Below are positions 53,861 through 62,583 of a stretch of DNA of 64,000 nucleotides, piece by piece. The notes beneath the pieces were generated by a model that was not told the DNA's origin, made no database searches, and saw only the letters and a program-made list of their open reading frames with translations. Numbering within the stretch: position 1 is the stretch's first letter; each line of letters starts with the position of its first letter. The DNA is taken from the NCBI GenBank assembly GCA_963921335.3, contig CAWUFC020000001.1:372001-436000 (forward strand), read 5' to 3'. Made by a program: the position numbers and the translations under genes. Source of the DNA: CAWUFC02 sp963921335. Its GTDB lineage: Bacteria > Pseudomonadota > Gammaproteobacteria > Pseudomonadales > Halieaceae.

Positions 53861-54481
53861 TTAGTACAGTCCGGCGATATAGCTCGCCACTGCATCAATT
53901 TCGTTGTCGCTCATACGAGCCGCCACATCGCGCATCATGCGGCCATCACCATCATTGGTGCGACCGGCAGGGTTTTCTTCCAGCGTGTTCTCAGAGCCGA
54001 TGCGGAATGCGCGCAGGCTTGATGCGATATAGTCCGCATGCTGGCCTGCTAGAGAGGGGAAACCAGCTGGTCCGTTACCGTCACCGCGGGCACCGTGGCA
54101 GGCCGCACAGGCCGCTACGCCGGTTTTACTGTTACCGGCGCGGTAAATTTTCTGACCCAACTCCACCTTGTCGGGATCTGCCTGGCCGCCGGTAGGGGCC
54201 TGACTGGCATAAAAATCTGCAATGGCAGCCAGATCGTCAGCACTCATGTTGTCCAACTGGCCGATCATGGTGGGAATCGGGCGGGCTCCGCTCTGAATAT
54301 CATTGAGCTGCTTCAACAGGTATTTTGCGTTCTGGCCGGCCAGCTTGGGAAAAGTCGCTGCTGCACTGTTGCCATCGGCGCCATGACAGGCAGCACAGAC
54401 TGCCGTCATATCTTTCACATCCGCTGTCGAGGTGGTTACGAAGCCCAGAACCAGGGCCAGTGTCATAAGAATCTTGTTCAT
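53861..54481 (-). CDS. Cytochrome c4 (diheme)
   Basis: A 206-residue periplasmic diheme cytochrome. A signal peptide (MNKILMTLALVLGFVTTSTA) is followed by two similar halves, each with a heme site: CAACHGADGN near residue 33 and CAACHGARGDG near 132. Methionine ligands lie in PIPTMIGQL and DGRMMRDVA. It carries electrons to terminal oxidases such as the one whose genes lie at the right end. It is grouped with cytochrome c5 and dsbA. Confidence 0.94.
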   Translation of the reverse strand: MNKILMTLALVLGFVTTSTADVKDMTAVCAACHGADGNSAAATFPKLAGQNAKYLLKQLNDIQSGARPIPTMIGQLDNMSADDLAAIADFYASQAPTGGQADPDKVELGQKIYRAGNSKTGVAACAACHGARGDGNGPAGFPSLAGQHADYIASSLRAFRIGSENTLEENPAGRTNDGDGRMMRDVAARMSDNEIDAVASYIAGLY

Positions 54482-54514
54482 GTTGTTTCCAGTATTTGTG
54501 TCGGGGCGCGGCTC

Positions 54515-54811
54515 TTACTTGGCCTCGGCCATGTATTCAATCAGCGCCTTGAATTCGTCCGCGGAGCAGTCAAAACACATGCCCTTTGGCGGCATGGCAC
54601 CCATGCCCTTATCGACGGACTCAACCAGTGCATCCATGCCCTTGGCCAGGCGGGATTCCCATTCCGCCGGCACACCGGTTTTGGGAGCACCCGCAGCACC
54701 TGCTGCATGACAGACCACACAGGTCTTGTTATAGCGGTCCGCTACCGGATCGGCATGCGCTGAGCCGACAATCGCCAGCGCCAGTGCAGCGCCCAGCATC
54801 AGTTTTTTCAT
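54515..54811 (-). CDS. Cytochrome c5-family monoheme cytochrome
   Basis: A 98-residue periplasmic cytochrome with a signal peptide ending near SAHA. The heme site is CVVCHAAGAAGAPKTG, and an axial methionine is likely in AMPPKGMCFDCS, which also carries the cysteine pair seen in cytochrome c5. It probably moves electrons between bc1 and the oxidase. It begins the cytochrome c5, c4, dsbA minus-strand run. Confidence 0.92.
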   Translation of the reverse strand: MKKLMLGAALALAIVGSAHADPVADRYNKTCVVCHAAGAAGAPKTGVPAEWESRLAKGMDALVESVDKGMGAMPPKGMCFDCSADEFKALIEYMAEAK

Positions 54812-54875
54812 CGTAGTCTTCCGAAGAGGGCAACCGGAGCGGTTACCCGAGCTCGCTGATCATAAAAGCTGTGGC

Positions 54876-54881
54876 ATTATA
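54876..54881 (-). promoter_or_regulatory. -10 element of the cytochrome c5 promoter
   Basis: A perfect TATAAT on the minus strand about 65 bases before the cytochrome c5 start. No convincing -35. It lies in the 106-base gap shared with the divergent engB. Confidence 0.4.
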
Positions 54882-54917
54882 TACGACATACCAAGTAACA
54901 AAAAGCCAAGCAAATCA

Positions 54918-55562
54918 ATGATCAAGCCCATGCTGGACAAGGTGAACTTCCGCGCCGCCGAATTTTTAACCAGCGCCTCCAAGTTACACCAGTGCCCGGC
55001 CGACGAAGGCTGGGAGGTCGCCTTTGCCGGCCGCTCCAATGCCGGCAAATCCAGCGCTATCAATACTCTCACCGGCAACCACAAGCTCGCGCGTACCTCA
55101 AAAACACCGGGGCGCACGCAGCTGCTTAATTTTTTCAGCCTGAGTGACAACCAGCGCCTGGTGGATTTACCTGGCTACGGCTACGCCAAGGTTCCCGAGG
55201 CCGTCAAACGGGAGTGGACCGAGCAACTGGAGGCTTATCTGGAGCAGCGTGAATCGCTGCGCGGCATGGTCATCATGATGGATGCCAGACGACCATTACA
55301 GGAGTTTGACCAGGTTATGGTGGACTGGGCAACCGCCGCCCATATGCCCGTGCACATTTTGCTAACCAAATCAGACAAGCTGAAAAAGGGCCCTGCCAAC
55401 AATGCGCTGCTACAGACCCGAAAACGCCTGACGGAACACGAGGACCTGGTCAGTATTCAGTTATTTTCAGCGCTCAAAGGCACCGGGCTGAAAGAACTGG
55501 AGAGCACCCTCAATAGCTGGCTTACCGACACAAGCGTCTATGAGGACGAGGAAAGCTCCTAA
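54918..55562 (+). CDS. engB: Ribosome biogenesis GTP-binding protein EngB/YihA
   Basis: A 214-residue GTPase of the TrmE-Era-EngA family. G1 is AGRSNAGKSSAIN, G3 DLPGYG, G4 TKSDK and the G5 region is SALKGTG. The conserved start FLTSASKLHQCPADEG is seen near residue 15. It is needed for large-subunit ribosome assembly. Its place beside polA and the cytochrome c genes is conserved in pseudomonad-type genomes. It is convergent with polA. Confidence 0.96.
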   Translation: MIKPMLDKVNFRAAEFLTSASKLHQCPADEGWEVAFAGRSNAGKSSAINTLTGNHKLARTSKTPGRTQLLNFFSLSDNQRLVDLPGYGYAKVPEAVKREWTEQLEAYLEQRESLRGMVIMMDARRPLQEFDQVMVDWATAAHMPVHILLTKSDKLKKGPANNALLQTRKRLTEHEDLVSIQLFSALKGTGLKELESTLNSWLTDTSVYEDEESS

Positions 55563-55596
55563 GTCCACAAGGCTATCTCAGTCTTGATATGGCTTG

Positions 55597-58305
55597 TTAG
55601 TGCGCTTCGTCCCAGTTCATTCCCGCCCCTGCTTCGACCAGGAGCGGCACTTCCAGTTGAGCAGCATCAGACATTAACCCGCAAAGATGCTCGCTGACGG
55701 CTTCTACCTGACTATCTGCGACTTCCAAAACCAGTTCATCGTGAACCTGCATAATAATGCGGGCATCACTGCTGCTGGCCTGCAGCCAGGCATCCACCGA
55801 CAACATGGCTTTCTTGATGATGTCCGCCGCGGTGCCTTGCATAGGCGCGTTAATCGCCGTTCGCTCCGCTGCCTGCGCCCGCATTTTGTTGCGGGCATTG
55901 ATTTCCGGAAGGTACAGGCGACGACCAAACAGGGTTTCCACATAGCCCTGCTCCCTGGCCTTGTCACGGGTCGCATCCATGTAGTCCTGCACCCCGGGAT
56001 AGCGCTCAAAGTACAGGTCCATATAGTCCTGGGCTTCATTGCGGCCCACCTGGATTTGCTTGGCCAGGCCAAAGGCTGACATACCGTAGATCAGGCCAAA
56101 ATTAATGGCCTTGGCACGGCGACGCTGCTCATCAGACACGCTGTCGAGAGACACGCCAAATACTTCGGAGGCGGTAGCACGGTGCACATCGAGTCCTTCA
56201 CGGAAGGCGCTTAACAAACCATCGTCGCCACTCAGGTGCGCCATGATGCGCAGTTCGATCTGGGAGTAGTCAGCGGCCAGGATGCGATAGCCCTCGGGGG
56301 CAATGAAAGCCTGACGAATGCGGCGACCTTCAGCTGTGCGAATCGGTATATTCTGCAAATTGGGGTCCGAGGAAGACAGGCGTCCAGTCGCAGTGACGGC
56401 CTGATGATACGAGGTGTGCACCCGACCGGTATCCGGGTCGATCATCTCAGGCAGCTTGTCAGTGTAGGTGGATTTCAGCTTGCTGAGGCTGCGGTATTCC
56501 AGAATCAGCTTGGGCAGCGGGTAATCCTGAGCCAGCTCCTGCAGCACCTCTTCAGCAGTGGACGGCGCGCCCTTGGGGGTCTTTTTGATGACCGGCAGCT
56601 CAAGCTTTTCAAAAAGGACCTCACCCAGCTGTTTGGGAGAACCGAGGTTAAACTCACCGTCAGCGAGTTGATAAACCTCCTGTTCCAACTCGGTCATGCG
56701 CTGGCCCAGTTCAAGGCTTTGGGTACCCAGAAGGTTGCGATCCAGCAAGGCGCCGTTGCGCTCAATCCGCGACATCACCGGCACCAGGGGCAGCTCAATG
56801 TCTTCGAAGATGCTGCTCAGACTGGGCTCCGCCTGCAGTTTCGGCCACAGCGCCTGATGCAGGCACAAAGTAATCTCGGCGTCCTCCGCCGCGTAGGGCG
56901 CTGCGTCTTCCACCTTGATCTGGTTGAACGTCAGCTGCTTGGCACCTTTGCCAGCAATGTCCTCAAAATGAATGGTGCTGCGGCCGAGGTACTTCAGGGC
57001 CAGGCTGTCCATATCATGGCGGGTTGCTGTGGAATCCAGCACATAGGATTCGAGCATGGTGTCATAGGCGATGCCCCGCAGCGTAATGCCGTGATTGGCG
57101 AGTACCGAGGCATCGTACTTGAGGTTTTGCCCGACTTTCGCCTGATCCGGATCCTCCAGCAACGGTTTCAGCTGCTCCAGTACCCAGTCCCGGTCCAGCT
57201 GTTCGGGCGCGCCCAGGTAGTCATGGGCCAGTGGCACGTAGGCGGCTTCACCCGGCTGTACTGCAAACGAAACCCCGACAACGCGGGCCTGCATGTAATC
57301 AAGGCTTGTGGTTTCGGTGTCAAAGGCGAACAGCTCCGCGTCCGTCAGCCGTTTCAGCCAGAACTCGAAGCTGGCTTTGTCGAGCACAGTGTCACACTGC
57401 AGCTCCGCGGTCTCAGGCGCGGCCACTTCCTCATCCGACAACAGCTCATCGATCCAGCTCTTGAACTCCAGCTGCTGAAACCAGTTGAGCAGGCTGTCTT
57501 TGTCCGGCTCACCATTGGTGAGCTGCTGGGGCGCCTGATCCAGCGCCACATCGGTCTTGATGGTCGCCAGTGTGTAGGACAGAAAAGCATTGTCCCGCTC
57601 TGCCGCCAGCTTCTCGCCCATTTTCTTGGCGCCGCGAAACTCCAGCTCAGCCACTTTGTCGAGCTGCTCATAAATGGCATCGAGGCCACCCAGTCCCTGC
57701 AACAGGGCCAGTGCTGTTTTTTCGCCAACACCCGGCACACCGGGAATGTTGTCGACCTTGTCGCCCATCAGGGCCAGAAAATCGATGATTAATTCAGGGC
57801 CGATGCCAAACTTGTCCACCACGCCCTGAGGGTCCATCACGGTCTCGGTCATGGTATTGACCAGGGTAACGTGCTCATTGACCAGCTGGGCCATGTCCTT
57901 GTCGCCGGTTGAGATCACTACAGGAATTTTGGCTGCGGTCGCCTGTGCGGCGAGCGTGCCAATCACATCGTCCGCTTCAACACCTTCCACACAGAGATAG
58001 GGCAGGCCCATGGCCTTAACAATCTCGTGAATGGGTTCAATCTGCTCGCGCAGGTCATCGGGCATCGGGGGGCGGTTGGCCTTGTACTCGGCAAACAAAT
58101 CGTCGCGAAAGGTCTTGCCCTTGGCGTCGAAAACCACGGCAACCGGTGACTCAGGGTAATCCTTCAGCAGGCGCCTGATCATATTGATGACGCCTTTTAC
58201 CGCTCCGGTAGCCTGACCTTTGGAATTGGTGAGCGGCGGTAGGGCGTGGTAAGCCCGGTAAACATAAGAAGAACCGTCAACCAGAACCAGCGGCGGTGTA
58301 GACAT
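55597..58305 (-). CDS. polA: DNA polymerase I
   Basis: A 902-residue enzyme with all three domains. The 5'-3' exonuclease (1 to about 290) has LVDGSSYVYRAYHALP. The 3'-5' exonuclease (about 320-500) keeps the DTET proofreading motif (FAFDTETTSL). The polymerase (about 520-902) has motif A DYSQIELRIMAHLS, the O-helix RRRAKAINFGLIYGMS and motif C VHDELV. The ATG at 58305 is used; a TTG at 58311 would overlap the SCO gene stop. It lies 2 bases after the SCO stop, so it may be read from the oxidase-assembly unit. Confidence 0.97.
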   Translation of the reverse strand: MSTPPLVLVDGSSYVYRAYHALPPLTNSKGQATGAVKGVINMIRRLLKDYPESPVAVVFDAKGKTFRDDLFAEYKANRPPMPDDLREQIEPIHEIVKAMGLPYLCVEGVEADDVIGTLAAQATAAKIPVVISTGDKDMAQLVNEHVTLVNTMTETVMDPQGVVDKFGIGPELIIDFLALMGDKVDNIPGVPGVGEKTALALLQGLGGLDAIYEQLDKVAELEFRGAKKMGEKLAAERDNAFLSYTLATIKTDVALDQAPQQLTNGEPDKDSLLNWFQQLEFKSWIDELLSDEEVAAPETAELQCDTVLDKASFEFWLKRLTDAELFAFDTETTSLDYMQARVVGVSFAVQPGEAAYVPLAHDYLGAPEQLDRDWVLEQLKPLLEDPDQAKVGQNLKYDASVLANHGITLRGIAYDTMLESYVLDSTATRHDMDSLALKYLGRSTIHFEDIAGKGAKQLTFNQIKVEDAAPYAAEDAEITLCLHQALWPKLQAEPSLSSIFEDIELPLVPVMSRIERNGALLDRNLLGTQSLELGQRMTELEQEVYQLADGEFNLGSPKQLGEVLFEKLELPVIKKTPKGAPSTAEEVLQELAQDYPLPKLILEYRSLSKLKSTYTDKLPEMIDPDTGRVHTSYHQAVTATGRLSSSDPNLQNIPIRTAEGRRIRQAFIAPEGYRILAADYSQIELRIMAHLSGDDGLLSAFREGLDVHRATASEVFGVSLDSVSDEQRRRAKAINFGLIYGMSAFGLAKQIQVGRNEAQDYMDLYFERYPGVQDYMDATRDKAREQGYVETLFGRRLYLPEINARNKMRAQAAERTAINAPMQGTAADIIKKAMLSVDAWLQASSSDARIIMQVHDELVLEVADSQVEAVSEHLCGLMSDAAQLEVPLLVEAGAGMNWDEAH

Positions 58306-58307
58306 GA

Positions 58308-58982
58308 TCAATCCCAGACTGCGCGAATGGACCGATATGTTACCTTAAGTTCGGCGAGATCCAGCGGTGCTTTAAAAAAGCCGTGGTAGTCGCCGCGGGG
58401 ATTAATCAGCACCAGATTGGCACTGTGATCAACGAGGTAATTCTCATCCTGCCCGGGCACTTTCCTGAAAGGTGTATTGAGCGCCGTGGCAAATCGGTGC
58501 AACACCAGAAACTCACCGGTCACACCGACAAACTCAGGATTAAAATAAGGCACATAGGTAGCCAGCTGCTCCACGCCGTCACGGGCAGGGTCGACCGTCA
58601 CCATCAGCACCCGGGTATCTTCCTGCTCGGGTAAGCCATCGAGCAGCGTCATGAACTGGCCCAGTTCAGACATGGTGGTCGGGCAGATATCCGGGCAATG
58701 GGTAAAGCCGAAAAAAACCAGCGTCCACTGCCCCTGCAGGGACTCCCGGGTAAAGGGCGCACCGGTATGGTCGACCAACTCGAACTCCGGCAACGCGCGC
58801 GGCGTCTCAAACATATAAGCGCCGTTGGCCTTGAGTTCAGCGGTCGTCATCACTCGCGGCATGGTGACTTTATTGATAAAGCCGGCCACCACCAGTGCAA
58901 CCAGTATCAACATGCCAACAACGGTCAATTTGACGCCGCGAGCCTGTTTCGGGCTCAGCGGCGAGGTCGGTTCATAAGCCAT
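58308..58982 (-). CDS. SCO1/SenC copper chaperone for cytochrome oxidase
   Basis: A 224-residue membrane-anchored thioredoxin-fold protein. One helix (about 19-37) precedes the copper site FGFTHCPDIC (C96 and C100), and the distal copper histidine lies in YLVDHSANLVLINPRG. It delivers copper to the CuA site of subunit II. It is the last oxidase-assembly gene before polA and abuts cyoE directly (0-base gap). Confidence 0.95.
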   Translation of the reverse strand: MAYEPTSPLSPKQARGVKLTVVGMLILVALVVAGFINKVTMPRVMTTAELKANGAYMFETPRALPEFELVDHTGAPFTRESLQGQWTLVFFGFTHCPDICPTTMSELGQFMTLLDGLPEQEDTRVLMVTVDPARDGVEQLATYVPYFNPEFVGVTGEFLVLHRFATALNTPFRKVPGQDENYLVDHSANLVLINPRGDYHGFFKAPLDLAELKVTYRSIRAVWD

Positions 58983-59876
58983 TTACTGCACTCCCATGGG
59001 AAACAGGTAATGATCCAGCAACATCACTACAAACAGCGCCATCAGGTAGACAATGGAATACCGGAAGGTCTGCATGGGCGCGTCCTCATCCCAGTCAAAC
59101 ATCATCGCCAGCGACCAGTACAGGAAGCCACCCCCAAGAACGACAGCACCGAGCAGGTAAAGCGGGCCGGAAAGACGTGTGGCAAATGGCAGTAGGGTGA
59201 TGGCAAACATAATCAGGGTGTACAACAGAATATGCAGCTTGGTGAACGCGACGCCATGAGTCACCGGCAACATGGGAATATCCACTGAGGCATATTCCTC
59301 CCGGCGATGAATGGCCAGGGCCCAGAAGTGAGGTGGCGTCCAGGCGAAGATGATCAATACCAGCAACAGACCATGCCCGTGAATCTCCCCGGTTACCGCG
59401 GTCCAGCCCAACAGGGGTGGCGCTGCACCGGCAAGGCCACCGATAACAATATTCTGCGGCGTCGCCCGCTTCAGGAACATGGTGTACACAAAGGCATAGC
59501 CGATCAGTGAGGCCATGGTTAACCAGGCCGTCATCGGGTTGATAAACACGTACAACATCAGCATACCCAGGCCGCCCAGCAAAGCGGCGAAGACAACCGC
59601 CCCGGTAGGGCTGACACGCCCCTGCGCCACTGGCCGATTGTGGGTACGGGCCATTTGTTCGTCGATGCGATTGTCCACCACATGGTTGATGGCCGCAGCC
59701 GCACCGGCACACAGGGCGATACCCGCATTACCGAGAATCAGCACATGCCAGGGCACCATGCCGGGTACCGCCATGAACATGCCAATGACTGCCGTGAGCA
59801 GCATCAACATCACAACCCTGGGCTTGGTCAGCTCATAATAATCGCGCCAGCTGGCGCCTTGCATGGTCGCTTCCAT
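58983..59876 (-). CDS. cyoE: Protoheme IX farnesyltransferase
   Basis: A 297-residue UbiA-family membrane enzyme with about nine helices. The prenyl-diphosphate motif reads NHVVDNRIDEQMARTHNRP (residues about 64-82). It converts heme b to heme o for cytochrome oxidases. It starts one base after the ctaA stop, within a tightly packed oxidase-assembly unit. Confidence 0.96.
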   Translation of the reverse strand: MEATMQGASWRDYYELTKPRVVMLMLLTAVIGMFMAVPGMVPWHVLILGNAGIALCAGAAAAINHVVDNRIDEQMARTHNRPVAQGRVSPTGAVVFAALLGGLGMLMLYVFINPMTAWLTMASLIGYAFVYTMFLKRATPQNIVIGGLAGAAPPLLGWTAVTGEIHGHGLLLVLIIFAWTPPHFWALAIHRREEYASVDIPMLPVTHGVAFTKLHILLYTLIMFAITLLPFATRLSGPLYLLGAVVLGGGFLYWSLAMMFDWDEDAPMQTFRYSIVYLMALFVVMLLDHYLFPMGVQ

Positions 59877-59877
59877 G

Positions 59878-60897
59878 CTAGCCCCCTGGCTCCGAGGTCA
59901 ACAGGTAGTAGTTGAGCGTCACCACCGTCAGCAACAGAAAAGCCCCGACAGCGTTGTGGGAGACCGTCACAAACAGCGGGAAATGGAAAATGATATTGCT
60001 CAGTCCCAACACAAACTGCAGCACCAGCACACCACCGATAAACTGCCCCGTGCGCACCAGCTGTGCCACGCCACTGCGCAGCAGGCGCAGGCTCAGCAAG
60101 CCCACCACAAGCAGTGTCACGATAGCGCCAATGCGATGGGACATATGAATGGCAATGCGCGATTCATTGTCCATCTGCCCGCCGAGATAATTCGGCCCGA
60201 CTTCCTGGGTCAGATTAAAGCCATTCGCGAAATCCATGTCCGGCCACCACTGGGCCTGACAGGTCGGCAGGTCAGGGCAGGCCACGGCAGCGTAGTTGGA
60301 CGCGGTCCACCCGCCGAGGGCGATCTGGATGATGACCACGGCCAGTGCCGCAAGAGCCAGAGGTTTGAAGCGATCACGCCATTCACGAGCCAATTGCCAG
60401 CGGCGATTGTTCAGTCGCAGCGTCAGAAGCCACAACAAACTCAGGGTGGTGAAACCACCCAGCAAATGCGCTGTCACCACCTGCGGCCACAACTTCAGGG
60501 TCACCGTCCACATGCCGAACATGCCCTGCAAAATAACAAAGCCCAGCAGGAACAGGGGCAACTTCAGGGGCTGATCTTCACCCCGGTGACGCAATGCCAG
60601 GCCGACAATAGCGATACAAAATACGCCCAGACCTGTAGCGAGATAACGGTGCACCATCTCTGGCCAGGTTTTATCCAGTTCGACAGGTGCATCTGGATAG
60701 GCTTCATTGGCGCGAGCAATTTCCTCGGCGTCATTGGGCCACAAAATATGCCCATAACAGCCGGGCCAGTCGGGGCAACCCAGGCCAGCATCCACCAGGC
60801 GGGTGAACGCGCCGAGAACAATGACACCCACTGCAAAGACAGCCGCAAAGAGCGCCAGTTTGAAGCCGGGTTTACGGTTTTCCGGTGAATTAAACAT
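59878..60897 (-). CDS. ctaA: Heme A synthase (COX15/CtaA)
   Basis: A 339-residue eight-helix membrane protein. Heme-binding histidines occur in symmetric halves: VHRYLATGLGV, TAHLLGGFTTLS, MSHRIGAIVTLL and VSHNAVGAFLLLT. The CPDWPGCYG motif follows helix 1. It oxidises heme o to heme a. Its ATG overlaps the stop of the upstream gene by one base (TAATG). Confidence 0.95.
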   Translation of the reverse strand: MFNSPENRKPGFKLALFAAVFAVGVIVLGAFTRLVDAGLGCPDWPGCYGHILWPNDAEEIARANEAYPDAPVELDKTWPEMVHRYLATGLGVFCIAIVGLALRHRGEDQPLKLPLFLLGFVILQGMFGMWTVTLKLWPQVVTAHLLGGFTTLSLLWLLTLRLNNRRWQLAREWRDRFKPLALAALAVVIIQIALGGWTASNYAAVACPDLPTCQAQWWPDMDFANGFNLTQEVGPNYLGGQMDNESRIAIHMSHRIGAIVTLLVVGLLSLRLLRSGVAQLVRTGQFIGGVLVLQFVLGLSNIIFHFPLFVTVSHNAVGAFLLLTVVTLNYYLLTSEPGG

Positions 60898-61487
60898 TAG
60901 CCGTTACTGTTCTTGAGAAGGAATTTTAAGTCCGCCATCACGTCTTTGCCGTCAGTACCAGTAAGGTAAGACATCATGATCCAGCCGCGGGGGTCGACCA
61001 GGTAATAGGCGGGTTTTTCGCCGTCGACGGTATTCGCTTGAAGTACCTCATCCCAGCGGGACTGCGGAGTATACAGGTATTTGAGTTTGGGATGTTCAGA
61101 TTGCAGCCCTTGTTCCAGTTCCGTCATGGCCGCTTTATCCGTGCCCAGGGCCGCCCGACTGATCCGCACACTATCTTTACCCATGGCGGTGCGAATCTGG
61201 CGAGTGTAGTACAGCGTTTGTTCACAATCTGAATCACAGGGCAGGCTCACGGGCACCAGAATTGTCCAGTCAGTGTTGTCCTGTGACGGCAGCGGTAAAC
61301 CTAATTCCTCGACTGACCGCGGCGGATTTAACAGCTGTCCGTGATTAGCAGTACCCAACAGGTCAACAATATCAATGTCGCCTTGTTCGACATACAACCA
61401 AAGCCAGGTCGCCGCCAGAATCATGGTCACCGGTAAGCCGGCGATCATGAGCAATACCATACGCCCGTTGTTGGTGGGCTCGTTCAT
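60897..61487 (-). CDS. SCO-like membrane-anchored protein of unknown function in the oxidase cluster
   Basis: A 196-residue protein with one N-terminal membrane helix (about 10-32) and a thioredoxin-like domain. It carries C84 and C88 in PCDSDC, a C-x3-C arrangement like the copper site of SCO proteins. The region expected to hold the distal histidine reads YYLVDPRGWIMM and shows none. It may be a divergent SCO paralogue for copper or thiol handling (inference). It lies between SURF1 (4-base ATGA overlap) and ctaA (1-base overlap). Confidence 0.75.
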   Translation of the reverse strand: MNEPTNNGRMVLLMIAGLPVTMILAATWLWLYVEQGDIDIVDLLGTANHGQLLNPPRSVEELGLPLPSQDNTDWTILVPVSLPCDSDCEQTLYYTRQIRTAMGKDSVRISRAALGTDKAAMTELEQGLQSEHPKLKYLYTPQSRWDEVLQANTVDGEKPAYYLVDPRGWIMMSYLTGTDGKDVMADLKFLLKNSNG

Positions 61488-62251
61488 GTCTCAGATCTCC
61501 TGTTGTTACGCTGTCGCCACCAGCGCCAGAGGTTTGTACTGTGTGCCAGCCAGGCCAGAAACAGCGCTATCGCCATAGCAAACCACTGCACAGCATAGCC
61601 CTGGTGTTTTTCAGGACTGTTGTTCAACAGTGGCCAGTCCACCGCCAATGCAGCGGTGCTCTCGGGCTCAAGTCGCACGGTAAACGGGTACACCGGTTCT
61701 CCCAGCACTTGTTCCATCCAGGCGACGTCCAGACTCAATATCACCTGGGGCCATTGCGCCCGGCGTGTTTCATCCCCGAGACGGAAGGCCTCACCGGGTG
61801 GCACGTAAATACGGCCCAGTTGATCGCCGGCATCCGGCAGGGGCACGTCTGGTAATTGGCGGCGGCCAGGGTCACCGGCGATCCAGCCGCGGTTGACCAG
61901 CACCAGCAGCGGCTCATCACGCAGGCGCATGACGCTGATGACCTCGAAGCCATACTGTCCCTGCTGCATGCGGTTATCCAACAGGAAGTCACGACCTGGG
62001 AGAAACTCACCCTCCAGCAATACTTTGCGATGGGACAGGCTATCGGCACTGCCATCCAATGCCATCAGAGGCACCGCCGGCAATGCTTGCCGCTCGGCCC
62101 AATCCAGCGACAGCTGCTGTTTCTCCTCACCGCGCTGCAACTGCCAAAAACCCAGGCTGATGAACACGGGGATGAAAAGCAAAGCAAAAGCCGTGGTCCG
62201 CCAGTCAGCGCGCCAGTACAAATGGCTGTCATTAGCTGTGGGGGTAGTCAT
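61484..62251 (-). CDS. SURF1-family cytochrome oxidase assembly protein
   Basis: A 255-residue protein with a membrane helix at each end (about 17-35 and 223-243) and a periplasmic domain between. Family motifs are GFWQLQRGEEKQQL, GRDFLLDNRMQQGQYGFEV, LVNRGWIAGD and HQGYAVQWFAMA. It assists heme a insertion into subunit I. It begins the SURF1, SCO-like, ctaA, cyoE, SCO unit and is divergent from the DUF2909 gene. Confidence 0.94.
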   Translation of the reverse strand: MTTPTANDSHLYWRADWRTTAFALLFIPVFISLGFWQLQRGEEKQQLSLDWAERQALPAVPLMALDGSADSLSHRKVLLEGEFLPGRDFLLDNRMQQGQYGFEVISVMRLRDEPLLVLVNRGWIAGDPGRRQLPDVPLPDAGDQLGRIYVPPGEAFRLGDETRRAQWPQVILSLDVAWMEQVLGEPVYPFTVRLEPESTAALAVDWPLLNNSPEKHQGYAVQWFAMAIALFLAWLAHSTNLWRWWRQRNNRRSET

Positions 62252-62288
62252 GCTCGGGTATACTCGGCCTCACTATCTGGGGAGTCCT

Positions 62289-62579
62289 ATGTTACTGAAA
62301 ATACTGATCGTGCTTCTGATACTGGCCCTACTGGCCAGCTTGTTCAGCGGCTTTTACTTCCTCATGGTTGACCAGGGCGACAAAACCAAGCGTCGCACAG
62401 TGAATTCACTGGGAGTGCGAGTCTCTCTCGCAGCAACCCTAATCGCTCTCATTGTCTACGGCGTAGCCACAGGCCAGATTCGTTCCCAGGCGCCCTGGGA
62501 AACGCCGCGTCCGGTTGCCGCAAACCCAGACACAGAAACGGCGCCACAAGGGGCGCCGTCTGAATCACGCGAACGCTGA
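62289..62579 (+). CDS. DUF2909-family twin-transmembrane protein
   Basis: A 96-residue protein with two helices (about 2-22 and 45-65) and a charged linker MVDQGDKTKRRTVNSLGVRVS. This is the DUF2909 pattern regularly found between the subunit III and SURF1 genes. The start is the ATG at 62289, with GGGGAG just before it and a -10-like TATACT about 30 bases upstream. It is the only plus-strand gene in the oxidase cluster and is convergent with coxC (4 bases between stops). Function unknown; oxidase assembly is likely. Confidence 0.88.
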   Translation: MLLKILIVLLILALLASLFSGFYFLMVDQGDKTKRRTVNSLGVRVSLAATLIALIVYGVATGQIRSQAPWETPRPVAANPDTETAPQGAPSESRER

Positions 62580-62583
62580 TTCC

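Noticed and set aside
56236..57792. Plus-strand open frame of 518 codons opposite polA
   Set aside because: It is a GC-codon shadow of polA, which has every expected motif on the other strand. The antisense reading has no recognisable domain.
59863..60888. Plus-strand open frame of 341 codons opposite ctaA
   Set aside because: Rich in H and Q with no hydrophobic pattern; the minus strand encodes a clear heme A synthase.
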